Numbered from the stretch's first letter, positions 44,840 through 56,388 are shown. The stretch: 64,000 bases of DNA from Serratia silvae (GCF_023282985.1 NZ_JAGQDC010000003.1:392012-456011), one strand, 5' to 3'. Numbers and translations: made by a program. Notes: generated by a model not told the origin, from the letters alone.

Positions 44840-46606
44840 ATGAAACTGCCAATCAGAGAGTTTGATGCAGTTGTTATCGGTGCTGGTGGCGCAGGTATGC
44901 GCGCGGCGCTGCAGATTTCCCAGGCAGGCTCAACCTGTGCCCTGCTTTCCAAAGTATTCCCGACCCGTTCCCATACCGTGTCTGCACAAGGCGGCATTAC
45001 CGTAGCCTTGGGCAATAACCACGAAGACAACTGGGAATGGCATATGTACGACACGGTGAAAGGTTCCGACTATATCGGTGACCAGGACGCCATTGAATAT
45101 ATGTGTAAAACCGGCCCGGAAGCGATTCTGGAGCTGGAACACATGGGCCTGCCGTTCTCCCGTCTGGACGATGGCCGCATTTATCAACGCCCGTTTGGCG
45201 GCCAGTCACTGAACTTTGGTGGCGAGCAGGCGGCCCGTACCGCTGCGGCGGCAGACCGTACCGGCCACGCGCTGTTGCATACCCTTTATCAGCAGAACCT
45301 GAAAAACCACACCACCATCTTCTCCGAATGGTATGCGCTGGATCTGGTGAAAAACCAGGATGGTGCGGTAGTCGGTACCACCGCTATCTGTATCGAAACC
45401 GGTGAAGTGGTGTACTTCAAAGCCAAGGCAACCATTCTGGCGACCGGTGGGGCAGGCCGTATTTACCAATCCACCACCAACGCCCACATCAATACCGGTG
45501 ACGGTGTCGGTATGGCGCTGCGTGCCGGTGTACCGGTGCAGGATATGGAAATGTGGCAGTTCCACCCAACCGGTATTGCCGGGGCAGGTGTACTGGTTAC
45601 AGAAGGCTGCCGTGGTGAAGGTGGTTACCTGCTGAACAAACATGGCGAACGTTTCATGGAACGTTATGCGCCAAATGCCAAAGATCTGGCGGGCCGTGAC
45701 GTAGTGGCGCGTTCGATCATGATTGAGATCCGTGAAGGCCGCGGTTGCGACGGTCCTTGGGGCCCACACGCCAAGCTGAAACTGGATCACCTGGGTAAAG
45801 ACGTGCTGGAGTCTCGCCTGCCGGGCATTCTGGAACTGTCCCGTACCTTCGCCCACGTCGATCCGGTGAAAGAGCCGATCCCGGTCATTCCTACCTGCCA
45901 CTATATGATGGGCGGTATTCCGACCAAAGTGACCGGCCAGGCGCTGACCGTGAACGAGAAAGGCGAAGACGTGGTGATCCCGGGCCTGTTCGCGGTAGGC
46001 GAAATTGCCTGCGTATCGGTACACGGCGCCAACCGTCTGGGCGGCAACTCGCTGCTGGATCTGGTGGTGTTTGGTCGCTCTGCCGGTATGCACCTGCAAG
46101 AGTCGTTGGCAGAGCAGGGCGATAGCCGCGATGCCAGCGAATCGGACGTCGAAGCTTCGCTGGATCGTCTGAACCGTTGGAACAACACCCGTTCTGGTGA
46201 AGATCCGGTGGAAATTCGTAAGGCACTGCAATCCTGCATGCAGCATAACTTCTCGGTGTTCCGCGAAGGTGATGCGATGGCGAAAGGGTTGGAAGAGTTG
46301 AAAGTGATCCGTGAACGTCTGAAGAACGCACGCCTGGATGATACCTCCAGCGAATTCAACACCCAGCGCATCGAATGCCTGGAGTTGGATAACCTGATGG
46401 AGACCGCGTATTCCACCGCCGTGTCGGCCAATTACCGTACCGAGAGCCGTGGCGCGCATAGCCGCTTCGACTTCCCGGAGCGTGACGATGCCAACTGGCT
46501 GTGCCATTCGCTGTATCTGCCGCAATCGGAAAGCATGACGCGTCGTGAAGTGAACATGCAACCGAAGCTGCGCGCGGCATTCCCGCCGAAAGTGCGTTCT
46601 TACTAA
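44840..46606 (+). CDS. sdhA: Succinate dehydrogenase flavoprotein subunit SdhA
   Basis: Catalytic subunit that oxidises succinate to fumarate with covalent FAD. The 588-residue protein has the dinucleotide motif [14 protein letters not shown] at residues 11-24, the flavinylation site His45 in [11 protein letters not shown], and active-site blocks [20 protein letters not shown] and [14 protein letters not shown]. Length equals E. coli SdhA. It sits directly after sdhD and 16 bp before sdhB. Confidence 0.98.
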   Translation: MKLPIREFDAVVIGAGGAGMRAALQISQAGSTCALLSKVFPTRSHTVSAQGGITVALGNNHEDNWEWHMYDTVKGSDYIGDQDAIEYMCKTGPEAILELEHMGLPFSRLDDGRIYQRPFGGQSLNFGGEQAARTAAAADRTGHALLHTLYQQNLKNHTTIFSEWYALDLVKNQDGAVVGTTAICIETGEVVYFKAKATILATGGAGRIYQSTTNAHINTGDGVGMALRAGVPVQDMEMWQFHPTGIAGAGVLVTEGCRGEGGYLLNKHGERFMERYAPNAKDLAGRDVVARSIMIEIREGRGCDGPWGPHAKLKLDHLGKDVLESRLPGILELSRTFAHVDPVKEPIPVIPTCHYMMGGIPTKVTGQALTVNEKGEDVVIPGLFAVGEIACVSVHGANRLGGNSLLDLVVFGRSAGMHLQESLAEQGDSRDASESDVEASLDRLNRWNNTRSGEDPVEIRKALQSCMQHNFSVFREGDAMAKGLEELKVIRERLKNARLDDTSSEFNTQRIECLELDNLMETAYSTAVSANYRTESRGAHSRFDFPERDDANWLCHSLYLPQSESMTRREVNMQPKLRAAFPPKVRSY

Positions 46607-46622
46607 TTGCGGAGCTTGATTG

Positions 46623-47339
46623 ATGAAACTTGAATTCTCTATCTATCGCTACAATCCAGATGTCGATAGCGCCCCGCATATGCAGGACTACAGCCTGGAA
46701 GCGGAAGAAGGCCGTGACATGATGCTGCTGGATGCGTTGATCCAGCTGAAAGAAAAAGATCCGACCTTATCGTTCCGCCGCTCTTGTCGTGAAGGTGTGT
46801 GTGGTTCAGACGGCATCAATATGAACGGTAAGAACGGTCTGGCCTGTATCACACCGATCTCGTCGTTGCGTAAAGGCAACAACAAGATTGTGATCCGCCC
46901 ACTGCCAGGATTACCGGTGGTGCGCGATCTGGTGGTGGATATGGGGCAGTTCTATACCCAATATGAAAAGATCAAGCCGTTCCTGATTAATGATGGCAAG
47001 AATCCCCCGGCGCGTGAGCACCTGCAAACGCCGGATCAGCGGGAAAAACTGGATGGATTGTACGAATGTATTCTCTGTGCCTGTTGCTCCACCTCTTGCC
47101 CATCGTTCTGGTGGAACCCTGACAAGTTTGTTGGCCCGGCCGGTCTGTTGGCGGCGTACCGCTTCCTGATCGACAGCCGTGATACGGAAACTGAAGCACG
47201 ATTGGATGATCTGAACGACGCTTTCAGTGTTTTCCGCTGCCATAGCATTATGAATTGTGTCAGTGTATGTCCTAAGGGTTTGAATCCGACCCGTGCAATT
47301 GGTCATATCAAGTCTATGCTGCTGCAACGCGGCGCATAA
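46623..47339 (+). CDS. sdhB: Succinate dehydrogenase iron-sulfur subunit SdhB
   Basis: Electron-transfer subunit of complex II with 2Fe-2S, 4Fe-4S and 3Fe-4S clusters. The 238-residue protein has the ferredoxin motif RRSCREGVCGSDG with a later Cys in GLACITP, then CILCACCSTSCPSFWWNPD and FRCHSIMNCVSVCPKGLNP. Length equals E. coli SdhB. The ATG at 46623 follows GCGGAGC; a TTG three bases upstream is not needed. The gene is followed by a 390-bp gap with hairpins and an ERIC element before sucA. Confidence 0.97.
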   Translation: MKLEFSIYRYNPDVDSAPHMQDYSLEAEEGRDMMLLDALIQLKEKDPTLSFRRSCREGVCGSDGINMNGKNGLACITPISSLRKGNNKIVIRPLPGLPVVRDLVVDMGQFYTQYEKIKPFLINDGKNPPAREHLQTPDQREKLDGLYECILCACCSTSCPSFWWNPDKFVGPAGLLAAYRFLIDSRDTETEARLDDLNDAFSVFRCHSIMNCVSVCPKGLNPTRAIGHIKSMLLQRGA

Positions 47340-47353
47340 ACAGAACGAGATGC

Positions 47354-47377
47354 TGCGCCGGTGCTTTTTCCGGCGCA
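47354..47377 (+). terminator. Intra-operon hairpin after sdhB
   Basis: TGCGCCGG and CCGGCGCA pair around TGCTTTTT, starting 14 bp after the sdhB stop. It lacks a T run after the stem, so it may stabilise the 3' end of sdh mRNA or attenuate rather than end transcription. Confidence 0.45.
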
Positions 47378-47516
47378 CATCCCAAGAGGGGATCTCTAAA
47401 AACTGACCCGTGATTGTGGTTACAGGCAATCAGGTTTGTCCCGCCGGTTTTTAGAGGTTCCTTGTAAGGGGCCGCAAGGTCCAAAACAGAACGTGCATTT
47501 AAACTTGTAGGTTTTT

Positions 47517-47640
47517 TACCCTATGAATTTCAAGTTACAGTTAGGCGCCTAGCTAGCTCATCCCCAGGAGCTTACTTGAGTAAGTGACTGGGGTGAGATA
47601 GTGCAGGTAACAACGCTGTAGCTTGAAAGGCGACGGGTAT
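47517..47640. repeat. ERIC element between sdhB and sucA
   Basis: A 124-bp ERIC copy from TACCC to GGGTAT with the complete core CATCCCCAGGAGCTTACTTG and AGTAAGTGACTGGGGTGAG. Its ends match the copies at kdpBC and after sucD. Confidence 0.9.
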
Positions 47641-47729
47641 AAGCACGTCTAGTGAACCGTTAAGCGTACCATTACGGTAATTATGTTAACCACGGCGAAA
47701 ACTGAAGCTTTAAAGCTTAAGGGATCAAA

Positions 47730-50546
47730 ATGCAGAACGGCGCAATGAAGGCCTGGCTGGATTCCTCCTATCTGGCGGGCGCGAACCAGTCCTACATAGA
47801 GCAGCTCTATGAAGACTTTTTAACCGATCCGAGTTCCGTTGAAGATAGTTGGCGTTCGATTTTCCAGCAACTACCAACTGCGGGTGTTAAACCCGATCAG
47901 CTCCACTCCCAAACGCGAGATTACTTCCGCCGCCTGGCGAAAGATTCTGCTCGTTATAACACCACCATCAACGACCCTGAAACCGATGCCAAGCAGGTCA
48001 AGGTATTGCAGCTGATCAACGCCTTCCGCTTCCGTGGGCATCAGCATGCCAACCTCGACCCGTTGGATCTGTGGAAACAGGATCGCGTTCCCGATCTCGA
48101 CCCGGCGTATCACAACCTGACCGAAGCCGACTTCCAGGAAACCTTCAACGTGGGTTCTTTTGCCATCGGCAAAGAAACCATGAAGCTGAGCGATCTGTAC
48201 GCGGCGCTGAAGCAGACCTACTGCGGTTCGATCGGTGCCGAGTATATGCACATCACCAACACCGAAGAGAAACGCTGGATCCAGCAGCGCATTGAATCGG
48301 TCGCGGGGCGTGCCAGCTTCACCACCGACGAGAAACGCCGTTTCCTGAGTGAACTGACGGCAGCCGAAGGGCTGGAGCGCTACCTGGGTGCCAAATTCCC
48401 TGGAGCCAAACGCTTCTCGCTGGAAGGTGGCGACGCGCTGGTGCCGATGCTGAAAGAAATGGTGCGCCACGCGGGCAAAAACGGTACGCGTGAAGTGGTG
48501 CTGGGTATGGCCCACCGTGGCCGTCTGAACGTGTTGATCAACGTGCTGGGTAAAAAACCGGCCGATCTGTTCGACGAGTTTGCCGGCAAGCATAAAGAAC
48601 ACCTGGGCACCGGTGACGTGAAATATCACCAGGGCTTCTCTTCCGACGTGGAAACCGAAGGCGGCATGGTTCACCTGGCGCTGGCGTTTAACCCGTCGCA
48701 CCTGGAAATCGTCAGCCCGGTCGTCATGGGGTCTGTACGTGCCCGCCGCGACCGTCTGGACGAAGCGCGCAGCAACATGGTGCTGCCAATCACCATCCAC
48801 GGTGACGCGGCAATCACCGGGCAGGGCGTCGTTCAGGAAACCCTGAACATGTCGCAGGCTCGCGGTTATGAAGTTGGCGGCACGGTGCGTATCGTCATCA
48901 ACAACCAGGTTGGCTTCACTACCTCTAACCCGTTGGATGCGCGTTCCACCCAGTACTGTACCGATATCGCCAAGATGGTGCAGGCCCCAATCTTCCATGT
49001 GAACGCCGATGATCCGGAAGCGGTGGCCTTTGTCACCCGTCTGGCGTTGGACTTCCGTAACACCTTTAAACGTGACGTGATGATCGATCTGGTCTGCTAC
49101 CGTCGCCATGGGCATAACGAGGCCGATGAGCCAAGTGCTACCCAGCCGGTGATGTACCAGAAGATCAAGAAACATCCAACGCCACGCAAACTCTACGCTG
49201 ACGTGCTGACCGAACAGAAGGTTGCCAGCCTGGAAGATGCCACGGAAATGGTCAACCTGTATCGCGATGCACTTGACCGCGGTGACTGTGTGGTTGAAGA
49301 GTGGCGTCCGATGAACCTGCACTCCTTCACCTGGTCGCCGTACCTGAACCATGAATGGGACGAAGAGTACCCAAGCAAGGTTGAGATGAAGCGCTTGCAG
49401 GAACTGGCTCGCCGCATCAGCAGCGTACCGGAAGCGATCGAAATGCAGTCGCGCGTTGCGAAAATCTATGGCGATCGTGCCGAGATGGCCGCTGGCAACA
49501 AACCGTTCGACTGGGGCGCGGCGGAAACGCTGGCTTATGCCACCATGGCAGATGAAGGCATCCCGATCCGTATTTCCGGTGAAGATGCTGGCCGTGGCAC
49601 CTTCTTCCACCGTCATGCGGTGGTGCACAACCAGAAAAATGGTTCTGTCTATGTCCCGCTGGCGAATATCCACAGCGGCCAGGGCGAATTCAAAGTCTGG
49701 GACTCGGTGCTGTCTGAAGAAGCCGTTCTGGCTTTCGAATATGGCTACGCCACCGCAGAGCCGCGTACCCTGACCATCTGGGAAGCGCAGTTTGGTGACT
49801 TTGCCAACGGTGCTCAGGTAGTGATCGACCAGTTCATCAGCTCCGGTGAGCAGAAATGGGGCCGCATGTGTGGCCTGGTGATGCTGCTGCCGCACGGTTA
49901 CGAAGGTCAGGGCCCAGAGCACTCCTCTGCGCGTCTGGAACGTTACCTGCAGCTGTGTGCAGAACAGAACATGCAGGTGTGCATCCCGTCTACCCCGGCA
50001 CAGGTCTATCATATGTTGCGCCGTCAGGCGTTGCGCGGTATGCGCCGTCCGCTGGTGGTGATGTCACCGAAGTCCTTGCTGCGTCATCCGCTGGCAGTCT
50101 CTTCTTTGGAAGAACTGGCAAACGGTACTTTCCAACCGGCAATTGGTGAAATTGACGAGCTGGATGCCAAAGCGGTAAAACGCGTGGTGCTGTGTTCTGG
50201 TAAGGTTTATTACGATCTGCTGGAGCAACGCCGCAAGAACGACCAGAAAGATGTGGCCATCGTACGTATCGAGCAACTGTATCCGTTCCCGCATCAGGCC
50301 GTTCAGGCGGTATTGGAACAGTATGCCCACGTGCATGATTTCGTCTGGTGTCAGGAAGAGCCGTTGAACCAGGGTGCCTGGTATTGCAGCCAACACAATT
50401 TCCGTGAAGTGATCCCGTTTGGGGCCTCTTTACGTTACGCAGGACGTCCAGCCTCTGCCTCTCCGGCGGTGGGTTATATGTCCGTACACCAGAAGCAGCA
50501 ACAGGCTCTGGTGAATGACGCGCTGAATATTGAAGAAAAAATTTAA
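47730..50546 (+). CDS. sucA: 2-oxoglutarate dehydrogenase E1 component SucA
   Basis: Thiamine-diphosphate-dependent decarboxylase of the 2-oxoglutarate dehydrogenase complex. The 938-residue protein begins [20 protein letters not shown] like E. coli SucA (933). Recognisable blocks are [17 protein letters not shown], the thiamine-binding [18 protein letters not shown] and [34 protein letters not shown] and the C-terminal [12 protein letters not shown]. The start ATG 47730 follows AAGGGAT. It leads sucABCD after the ERIC-containing gap. The small size difference from E. coli is within normal variation. Confidence 0.98.
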   Translation: MQNGAMKAWLDSSYLAGANQSYIEQLYEDFLTDPSSVEDSWRSIFQQLPTAGVKPDQLHSQTRDYFRRLAKDSARYNTTINDPETDAKQVKVLQLINAFRFRGHQHANLDPLDLWKQDRVPDLDPAYHNLTEADFQETFNVGSFAIGKETMKLSDLYAALKQTYCGSIGAEYMHITNTEEKRWIQQRIESVAGRASFTTDEKRRFLSELTAAEGLERYLGAKFPGAKRFSLEGGDALVPMLKEMVRHAGKNGTREVVLGMAHRGRLNVLINVLGKKPADLFDEFAGKHKEHLGTGDVKYHQGFSSDVETEGGMVHLALAFNPSHLEIVSPVVMGSVRARRDRLDEARSNMVLPITIHGDAAITGQGVVQETLNMSQARGYEVGGTVRIVINNQVGFTTSNPLDARSTQYCTDIAKMVQAPIFHVNADDPEAVAFVTRLALDFRNTFKRDVMIDLVCYRRHGHNEADEPSATQPVMYQKIKKHPTPRKLYADVLTEQKVASLEDATEMVNLYRDALDRGDCVVEEWRPMNLHSFTWSPYLNHEWDEEYPSKVEMKRLQELARRISSVPEAIEMQSRVAKIYGDRAEMAAGNKPFDWGAAETLAYATMADEGIPIRISGEDAGRGTFFHRHAVVHNQKNGSVYVPLANIHSGQGEFKVWDSVLSEEAVLAFEYGYATAEPRTLTIWEAQFGDFANGAQVVIDQFISSGEQKWGRMCGLVMLLPHGYEGQGPEHSSARLERYLQLCAEQNMQVCIPSTPAQVYHMLRRQALRGMRRPLVVMSPKSLLRHPLAVSSLEELANGTFQPAIGEIDELDAKAVKRVVLCSGKVYYDLLEQRRKNDQKDVAIVRIEQLYPFPHQAVQAVLEQYAHVHDFVWCQEEPLNQGAWYCSQHNFREVIPFGASLRYAGRPASASPAVGYMSVHQKQQQALVNDALNIEEKI

Positions 50547-50556
50547 AGGAAAGCAA

Positions 50557-51771
50557 ATGAGTAGCGTAGATATTCTGGTTCCTGATCTCCCTGAATCCGT
50601 TGCCGATGCGACCGTCGCCACCTGGCATAAAAAACCGGGTGACACCGTTCAGCGTGACGAAGTGCTGGTTGAAATTGAAACCGACAAAGTGGTATTGGAA
50701 GTGCCAGCCAGTGAAGCTGGTGTACTGGAAGCGATCCTGGAAGACGAAGGCGCAACCGTGACTTCACGCCAGCTTCTCGGACGTATCCGTCAGGGTGATA
50801 GCTCTGGCAAGCCGACCGAAGTGAAAGCTCAGAGCGTTGAGTCTACTCCGGCACAGCGCGCAACCGCCAGCCTGGAAGAAGAGAGCAACGACGCACTCAG
50901 CCCGGCGATCCGCCGCCTGATTGCCGAACACGATCTCGATGCCGCCGCTATCAAGGGCAGCGGCGTGGGTGGCCGTATCACGCGTGAAGACGTAGAAACG
51001 CACCTGGCTGCCAGCAAGAAAGCGGCGCCGGCTGCAGCCCCAGCGGCAGCACCTCAGCCAGCCTTGGGCGGCCGTAGCGAAAAACGTGTTCCTATGACCC
51101 GTCTGCGTAAACGCGTGGCCGAGCGCCTGTTGGAAGCGAAGAACAGCACCGCGATGCTGACTACCTTCAACGAAATCAACATGCAGCCGATCATGGATCT
51201 GCGCAAGCAGTACGGTGAAGCCTTCGAAAAACGCCACGGTGTACGTCTGGGCTTTATGTCCTTCTACATCAAAGCGGTAGTCGAAGCGTTGAAACGCTTC
51301 CCGGAAGTGAACGCCTCTATTGACGGTAGCGACGTGGTTTACCACAACTACTTCGATATCAGCATCGCGGTATCGACTCCACGTGGCCTGGTAACCCCGG
51401 TACTGCGTGACGTTGACTCCATGAGCATGGCGGACATCGAGAAGAAAATCAAAGAGCTGGCGATCAAAGGCCGTGACGGCAAATTGACCGTGGAAGAGCT
51501 GACCGGCGGTAACTTCACCATTACCAACGGCGGCGTGTTCGGTTCATTGATGTCTACCCCGATCATCAACCCACCGCAGAGCGCCATTCTGGGTATGCAC
51601 GCCATCAAGGATCGCCCAATGGCGGTCAATGGTCAGGTCGTGATCCAGCCGATGATGTATCTGGCTCTGTCTTACGATCATCGTCTGATCGATGGCAAAG
51701 AGTCGGTGAGTTATCTGGTGACGGTGAAAGACATGCTGGAAGATCCGGCTCGTCTGCTGCTGGACGTTTAA
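50557..51771 (+). CDS. sucB: Dihydrolipoyl succinyltransferase SucB (E2)
   Basis: Core subunit of 2-oxoglutarate dehydrogenase that passes the succinyl group to CoA. The 404-residue protein has the lipoyl domain with lipoyl-lysine Lys44 in [12 protein letters not shown], the E1/E3-binding domain ([20 protein letters not shown]), an Ala/Pro linker, and the catalytic domain ending with [16 protein letters not shown], which carries the active His and Asp. The ATG at 50557 follows AAAGGAA and gives [14 protein letters not shown]. The lipoamide dehydrogenase gene is not in this window, as expected. Confidence 0.97.
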   Translation: MSSVDILVPDLPESVADATVATWHKKPGDTVQRDEVLVEIETDKVVLEVPASEAGVLEAILEDEGATVTSRQLLGRIRQGDSSGKPTEVKAQSVESTPAQRATASLEEESNDALSPAIRRLIAEHDLDAAAIKGSGVGGRITREDVETHLAASKKAAPAAAPAAAPQPALGGRSEKRVPMTRLRKRVAERLLEAKNSTAMLTTFNEINMQPIMDLRKQYGEAFEKRHGVRLGFMSFYIKAVVEALKRFPEVNASIDGSDVVYHNYFDISIAVSTPRGLVTPVLRDVDSMSMADIEKKIKELAIKGRDGKLTVEELTGGNFTITNGGVFGSLMSTPIINPPQSAILGMHAIKDRPMAVNGQVVIQPMMYLALSYDHRLIDGKESVSYLVTVKDMLEDPARLLLDV

Positions 51772-51780
51772 TCCCTGCAA

Positions 51781-51802
51781 GGGCGCGGTTTTTGCCGCGC
51801 CC
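51781..51802 (+). other. Hairpin between sucB and sucC
   Basis: GGGCGCGG pairs with CCGCGCCC around TTTTTG, 10 bp after the sucB stop. There is no T run after the stem, so it may act in mRNA processing or partial attenuation. Confidence 0.45.
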
Positions 51803-51890
51803 ACACCCTGTGCTATGTGGCCGATAAGTCATGCGGAATACCGCGAAAGTGACCCGGCTAAAACTTTCTGACCTGAATGGATAGAACATC

Positions 51891-53057
51891 ATGAATTTAC
51901 ACGAATATCAGGCAAAACAGCTGTTTGCTCGGTATGGCATGCCAGCACCAACCGGTTACGCCTGTACCACTCCGCGTGAAGCAGAAGAAGCCGCATCTAA
52001 AATCGGCTCCGGCCCGTGGGTGGTAAAATGTCAGGTTCATGCTGGCGGCCGTGGTAAAGCTGGTGGCGTTAAAGTCGTTAACAGCAAAGAAGATATCCGT
52101 GCTTTTGCCGAAGCCTGGCTGGGTAAACGTCTGGTGACCTACCAGACCGATGCACTGGGCCAGCCGGTTCACCAGATCCTGGTAGAAGCGGCCACCGATA
52201 TCGACAAAGAGTTGTATCTGGGGGCGGTGGTTGACCGCGCCAGCCGTCGCGTAGTGTTTATGGCTTCTACTGAAGGCGGCGTTGAAATTGAGAAAGTTGC
52301 GGAAGAGACCCCGGAACTGATCCACAAAATGACCATCGATCCACTGGCAGGCCCACAGCCTTACCAGGGGCGTGAGCTGGCGTTCAAACTGGGCCTGACC
52401 GGTAAGCAAGTCGGCCAGTTTGCCAAAATTTTTATGGGTTTGGCAACGCTGTTCCTGGAGCGCGATCTGGCGATGGTTGAGATCAACCCGCTGGTCGTGA
52501 CCAAGCAGGGCGATCTGATCTGCCTGGATGGTAAGCTGGGTGCCGATGGCAACGCCCTGTTCCGCCAGTCTGAACTGCGTGAAATGCGTGACCCTTCTCA
52601 GGAAGACGAGCGTGAATCCCGTGCGGCCCAGTGGGAACTGAACTATGTCGCCCTCGACGGTAACATCGGTTGCATGGTGAACGGTGCCGGTCTGGCGATG
52701 GGTACCATGGACATCGTGAAACTGCACGGTGGCGAACCAGCCAACTTCCTGGATGTGGGCGGTGGCGCAACCAAAGAGCGCGTGACCGAAGCCTTCAAAA
52801 TCATCCTGTCTGACGACAAGGTGAAAGCGGTACTGGTTAACATCTTCGGTGGCATCGTGCGTTGCGATCTGATCGCCGACGGTATCATTGGCGCGGTAGC
52901 CGAAGTGGGCGTTAACGTCCCGGTGGTGGTGCGCTTGGAAGGGAACAACGCCGAACTGGGCGCCAAGAAACTGGCGGACAGCGGTTTGAATATCATTGCT
53001 GCGACCAGCCTGACTGATGCGGCTCAGCAAGTTGTTGCGGCAGTGGAGGGTAAATAA
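51891..53057 (+). CDS. sucC: Succinyl-CoA synthetase beta subunit SucC
   Basis: ATP-grasp subunit of succinyl-CoA synthetase, which makes ATP and succinate from succinyl-CoA. The 388-residue protein starts [20 protein letters not shown] and shows [16 protein letters not shown] (nucleotide binding), [16 protein letters not shown] (metal) and the CoA/phosphate region [16 protein letters not shown]. Length equals E. coli SucC. Its stop overlaps the sucD start by one base. Confidence 0.98.
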   Translation: MNLHEYQAKQLFARYGMPAPTGYACTTPREAEEAASKIGSGPWVVKCQVHAGGRGKAGGVKVVNSKEDIRAFAEAWLGKRLVTYQTDALGQPVHQILVEAATDIDKELYLGAVVDRASRRVVFMASTEGGVEIEKVAEETPELIHKMTIDPLAGPQPYQGRELAFKLGLTGKQVGQFAKIFMGLATLFLERDLAMVEINPLVVTKQGDLICLDGKLGADGNALFRQSELREMRDPSQEDERESRAAQWELNYVALDGNIGCMVNGAGLAMGTMDIVKLHGGEPANFLDVGGGATKERVTEAFKIILSDDKVKAVLVNIFGGIVRCDLIADGIIGAVAEVGVNVPVVVRLEGNNAELGAKKLADSGLNIIAATSLTDAAQQVVAAVEGK

Positions 53058-53929
53058 TGTCCATTTTAATCGATAAGAACACCAAAGTAATCTGCCAGGG
53101 TTTCACCGGTAGCCAGGGTACCTTCCACTCCGAACAAGCTATCGCTTACGGCACCAAAATGGTTGGTGGCGTGACTCCAGGCAAAGGTGGTACTCAGCAC
53201 CTGGGTCTGCCAGTGTTCAACACCGTGCGTGAGGCTGTTGAAGCGACCGGCGCTACCGCGTCTGTCATCTATGTGCCAGCGCCATTCTGCAAAGATTCCA
53301 TTCTGGAAGCCATTGATGCAGGCATCAAACTGATCATCACCATCACCGAAGGTATCCCAACTCTGGATATGCTGATCGTGAAAGTGAAGCTGGATGAAGC
53401 CGGTGTGCGCATGATCGGCCCGAACTGCCCAGGTGTGATCACCCCGGGTGAATGCAAGATCGGTATCATGCCTGGCCATATCCACTTGCCAGGCAAGGTG
53501 GGCATCGTTTCCCGTTCAGGTACTCTGACCTATGAAGCGGTAAAACAAACCACTGACGCCGGTCTGGGGCAGTCTACCTGCGTAGGTATCGGTGGTGACC
53601 CGATCCCAGGTTCCAACTTTATCGATATCCTGAAGTTGTTCCAGGAAGATCCGCAGACTGAAGCCATCGTGATGATTGGTGAGATTGGCGGCAGCGCGGA
53701 AGAAGAAGCGGCGGCCTATATTAAAGAGCACGTCACCAAGCCGGTGGTGGGTTATATCGCTGGTGTTACTGCACCTAAAGGCAAGCGTATGGGCCATGCT
53801 GGTGCCATCATTGCCGGCGGCAAAGGGACTGCGGATGAGAAGTTCGCGGCTCTGGAAGCGGCAGGGGTTAAAACCGTACGCAGCCTGGCTGATATCGGTG
53901 ACGCAGTGAAGGCGATCCTGAATCGTTAG
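53057..53929 (+). CDS. sucD: Succinyl-CoA synthetase alpha subunit SucD
   Basis: CoA-binding subunit with the phosphohistidine intermediate. The 290-residue protein starts [20 protein letters not shown], with [20 protein letters not shown] and [11 protein letters not shown] in the middle and the phosphorylated His247 in [11 protein letters not shown]. It closes the sdhCDAB-sucABCD cluster and is followed by an ERIC element and a strong terminator. Confidence 0.98.
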   Translation: MSILIDKNTKVICQGFTGSQGTFHSEQAIAYGTKMVGGVTPGKGGTQHLGLPVFNTVREAVEATGATASVIYVPAPFCKDSILEAIDAGIKLIITITEGIPTLDMLIVKVKLDEAGVRMIGPNCPGVITPGECKIGIMPGHIHLPGKVGIVSRSGTLTYEAVKQTTDAGLGQSTCVGIGGDPIPGSNFIDILKLFQEDPQTEAIVMIGEIGGSAEEEAAAYIKEHVTKPVVGYIAGVTAPKGKRMGHAGAIIAGGKGTADEKFAALEAAGVKTVRSLADIGDAVKAILNR

Positions 53930-53940
53930 TACGTCAAAAG

Positions 53941-54055
53941 TATCCCCTATGGATTTCAAGTTACAGCTAGGCGACCAACTTCCCCATCCCCAGGAGCTTA
54001 CCTGGGGTGGGGAAGTGCAGATAACAACGCTGTGACTTGAAAGACGACGGGGAAA
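53941..54055. repeat. ERIC element after sucD, with a shortened core
   Basis: About 115 bp with the same outer ends as the other copies and the core CCCATCCCCAGGAGCTTACC joined directly to TGGGGTGGGG. The middle AGTAAGTGA half is missing, so this is a deleted ERIC copy. It lies between the sucD stop and its terminator. Confidence 0.85.
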
Positions 54056-54074
54056 ATAATATCTCGACATGTTT

Positions 54075-54100
54075 GGCCGCCCTTTGGGCGGCCTTTTTTT
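54075..54100 (+). terminator. Terminator of the suc operon
   Basis: GGCCGCCC and GGGCGGCC pair around TTT and are followed by seven T residues. Confidence 0.92.
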
Positions 54101-54804
54101 GGTATGTCCCTGAGAGGGAAGGGCGTTTTGCAAGGCATTGGTGCGTGAGGTGCGAGTTGACCTCGCAACAGTTGCAGGTTCTGGGATCAACCTCGCAACA
54201 TGGTCTATGATTACTTAGCAAAAAGCTGATTTGTGAGTTAACTAACGGCAATCGTCATTGAAAATAAAAAGTTAATATCTATCGAATAGTAATGCTGGAG
54301 TAATACAATTTGGGGGTGTTTAAATTACATTTTTTTAACACAAAGATGCCAATAAGAAACAATTAAACCATTGCTTAACATGGCCGCTGGAAAATTACAT
54401 CAAAATGTGTAATGAGCCTAGCAATAATATGCAGATAGGCTTAAATTGTTTTAGATCAATATAGGCCGAGCTACCTATTTAGGCTGATTTTTGACCTGTA
54501 GCCAAAAGTCCAACCTACGTCACGCAAATACCTATTTATTGTGTGGGCTTTGGCGAGTATCATGCCATTGTGTAATTTCGGATGGTTGATCTTGTTGCAT
54601 TTGTTACCCGCTGTCGGTTTTCATTGGTGCGTTTTGTTCCCGTCCCTCGTGGTATGGCACGGAACGTACGGTTGAAAGCGGAGAGGATGGATCAAATTTT
54701 GTTGTGTTTAAGGGCATTCACTGCGGGGCGTTACTGGCTACTCCTTCGGGAGTAATACCGATAACCGCAAGTCGGAGTCTTCCTGCGAGGAGCAAGGAGT
54801 CAAG
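54101..54804. other. Long upstream region of cydA
   Basis: About 700 bp, strongly AT-rich in the middle. It holds a repeated CCTCGCAACA (at about 54161 and 54192), an FNR-like site, several GTTAA motifs that could belong to ArcA boxes, and a TACTCC-TTCG-GGAGTA hairpin at 54739-54754 in the leader. No credible ORF is present. Confidence 0.6.
54446..54459. promoter_or_regulatory. Candidate FNR site upstream of cydA
   Basis: TTGTT-TTAG-ATCAA differs from the FNR consensus TTGAT-N4-ATCAA by one base. It lies about 350 bp before cydA, a gene known in E. coli to be under FNR and ArcA control. Confidence 0.5.
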
Positions 54805-56373
54805 ATGTTTGATATTGTCGAACTGTCGCGCTTACAGTTTGCTTTAACGGCGATGTACCACTTCCTATTTGTCCCATTAACGCTGGGTATGGCGTTTTTG
54901 CTGGCAATTATGGAAACAGTATATGTGCTGTCCGGCAAACAAATTTATAAAGATATGACCAAATTCTGGGGCAAGTTATTTGCAATCAACTTTGCTCTGG
55001 GTGTGGCCACCGGGTTGACCATGGAGTTCCAGTTCGGGACCAACTGGTCGTACTTCTCTCATTACGTTGGTGACATCTTCGGGGCCCCGCTGGCTATCGA
55101 AGGTCTGATGGCGTTCTTCCTGGAGTCGACGCTGGTCGGTCTGTTCTTCTTCGGCTGGGATCGCCTGAGCAAGATCCAGCACATGACGGTCACCTGGTTT
55201 GTCGCCCTCGGCTCAAACCTGTCTGCATTGTGGATCCTGGTCGCTAACGGCTGGATGCAAAACCCAATCGCCTCCGACTTCAACTTTGAAACCATGCGTA
55301 TGGAGATGCTCAGCTTCTCCGAGCTGGTTCTCAACCCGGTCGCACAGGTGAAGTTTGTTCACACCGTGGCTTCCGGCTATACCACCGGCGCGATGTTTGT
55401 GCTGGGCATCAGCTCCTACTATCTGCTGAAAGGGCGTGACATCGCCTTTGCCAAGCGTTCGTTCGCCATTGCTGCCAGCTTCGGTATGGCTGCTATCCTT
55501 TCCGTTATCGTACTGGGTGATGAATCCGGTTACGAAATGGGGGACGTGCAGAAAACCAAACTGGCTGCCATTGAAGCCGAATGGGAAACTCAACCGGCTC
55601 CGGCCGCATTTACCCTGTTCGGTATCCCGAACCAGGAGAAAATGGAGAACTCCTTCTCGATTCAAATTCCTTGGGCGCTCGGCCTGATTGCTACCCGTTC
55701 CATCGACACCCCGGTTATCGGCCTGCGTGATCTGATGGCACAGCACCAGGTACGTATCCGTAATGGTATGAAGGCTTACCAATTGCTGGAAGAGCTGCGT
55801 GGCGGCAATACCGATCCGGCAGTGCGTAGCGCATTCAACGATACCAAGCAGGATCTGGGCTACGGCATGCTGCTCAAACGCTATACCGAAAACGTCACCG
55901 ACGCGACGGAAGCGCAGATCCAGCAGGCGACCAAAGATTCTATCCCGCGCGTTGCTCCACTGTACTTCGCCTTCCGCATCATGGTGGCCTGTGGTGTGCT
56001 GATGCTGTTTATTATCGGCCTGTCATTCTTGAGCGTGGTACGTGGTCGCATCGGTCAGAAAAAATGGCTGCTTCGTGCCGCGCTGTTCGGCCTGCCATTA
56101 CCTTGGATTGCCGTTGAAGCGGGCTGGTTCGTGGCGGAGTATGGCCGTCAGCCGTGGGCGATAGGTGAGGTGCTGCCAACCGCAGTCGCCACCTCTTCGC
56201 TGACCGCAGGCGACATTCTGTTCTCGATGGGGCTGATATGCGGCTTGTACACCCTGTTCCTGGTGGTTGAAATGTACCTGATGTTCAAGTTTGCACGTCT
56301 GGGTCCAAGCAGCCTGAAAACTGGCCGCTACCACTTTGAACAACCGACTGCCGCCGTGCAGGAAGCGCGCTAA
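54805..56373 (+). CDS. cydA: Cytochrome bd-I ubiquinol oxidase subunit I
   Basis: Subunit of the high-affinity terminal oxidase, holding hemes b558, b595 and d. The 522-residue length equals E. coli CydA. Heme ligands are His19 in [14 protein letters not shown], a later His in [14 protein letters not shown] and a Met in the periplasmic region. The Q-loop, involved in quinol binding, is seen in [20 protein letters not shown] and following. [13 protein letters not shown] near the C-terminus is characteristic. The start ATG 54805 follows AAGGAG. Confidence 0.98.
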   Translation: MFDIVELSRLQFALTAMYHFLFVPLTLGMAFLLAIMETVYVLSGKQIYKDMTKFWGKLFAINFALGVATGLTMEFQFGTNWSYFSHYVGDIFGAPLAIEGLMAFFLESTLVGLFFFGWDRLSKIQHMTVTWFVALGSNLSALWILVANGWMQNPIASDFNFETMRMEMLSFSELVLNPVAQVKFVHTVASGYTTGAMFVLGISSYYLLKGRDIAFAKRSFAIAASFGMAAILSVIVLGDESGYEMGDVQKTKLAAIEAEWETQPAPAAFTLFGIPNQEKMENSFSIQIPWALGLIATRSIDTPVIGLRDLMAQHQVRIRNGMKAYQLLEELRGGNTDPAVRSAFNDTKQDLGYGMLLKRYTENVTDATEAQIQQATKDSIPRVAPLYFAFRIMVACGVLMLFIIGLSFLSVVRGRIGQKKWLLRAALFGLPLPWIAVEAGWFVAEYGRQPWAIGEVLPTAVATSSLTAGDILFSMGLICGLYTLFLVVEMYLMFKFARLGPSSLKTGRYHFEQPTAAVQEAR

Positions 56374-56388
56374 ACAGGAGTCCAAGAT

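Larger units (their letters stand above)
47340..47729. other. sdhB-sucA intergenic region
   Basis: A 390-bp gap. It holds a GC hairpin (TGCGCCGG at 47354-47361 with CCGGCGCA at 47370-47377), a wide inverted repeat (47394-47403 with 47448-47457), an ERIC element, and a perfect AAGCTTTAAAGCTT palindrome (47705-47718) just before the sucA ribosome binding site. The sucA promoter or processing signals are expected here. Confidence 0.6.

Noticed and set aside
45206..46561. A 451-codon minus-strand frame opposite sdhA
   Set aside because: It is antisense to a clearly coding gene, with no recognisable domain and no upstream ribosome binding site.
47871..50012. A 713-codon open frame on the minus strand opposite sucA
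   Set aside because: It is a shadow of the high-GC third positions of sucA, with no start context and His/Val/Gln-rich composition typical of antisense frames.
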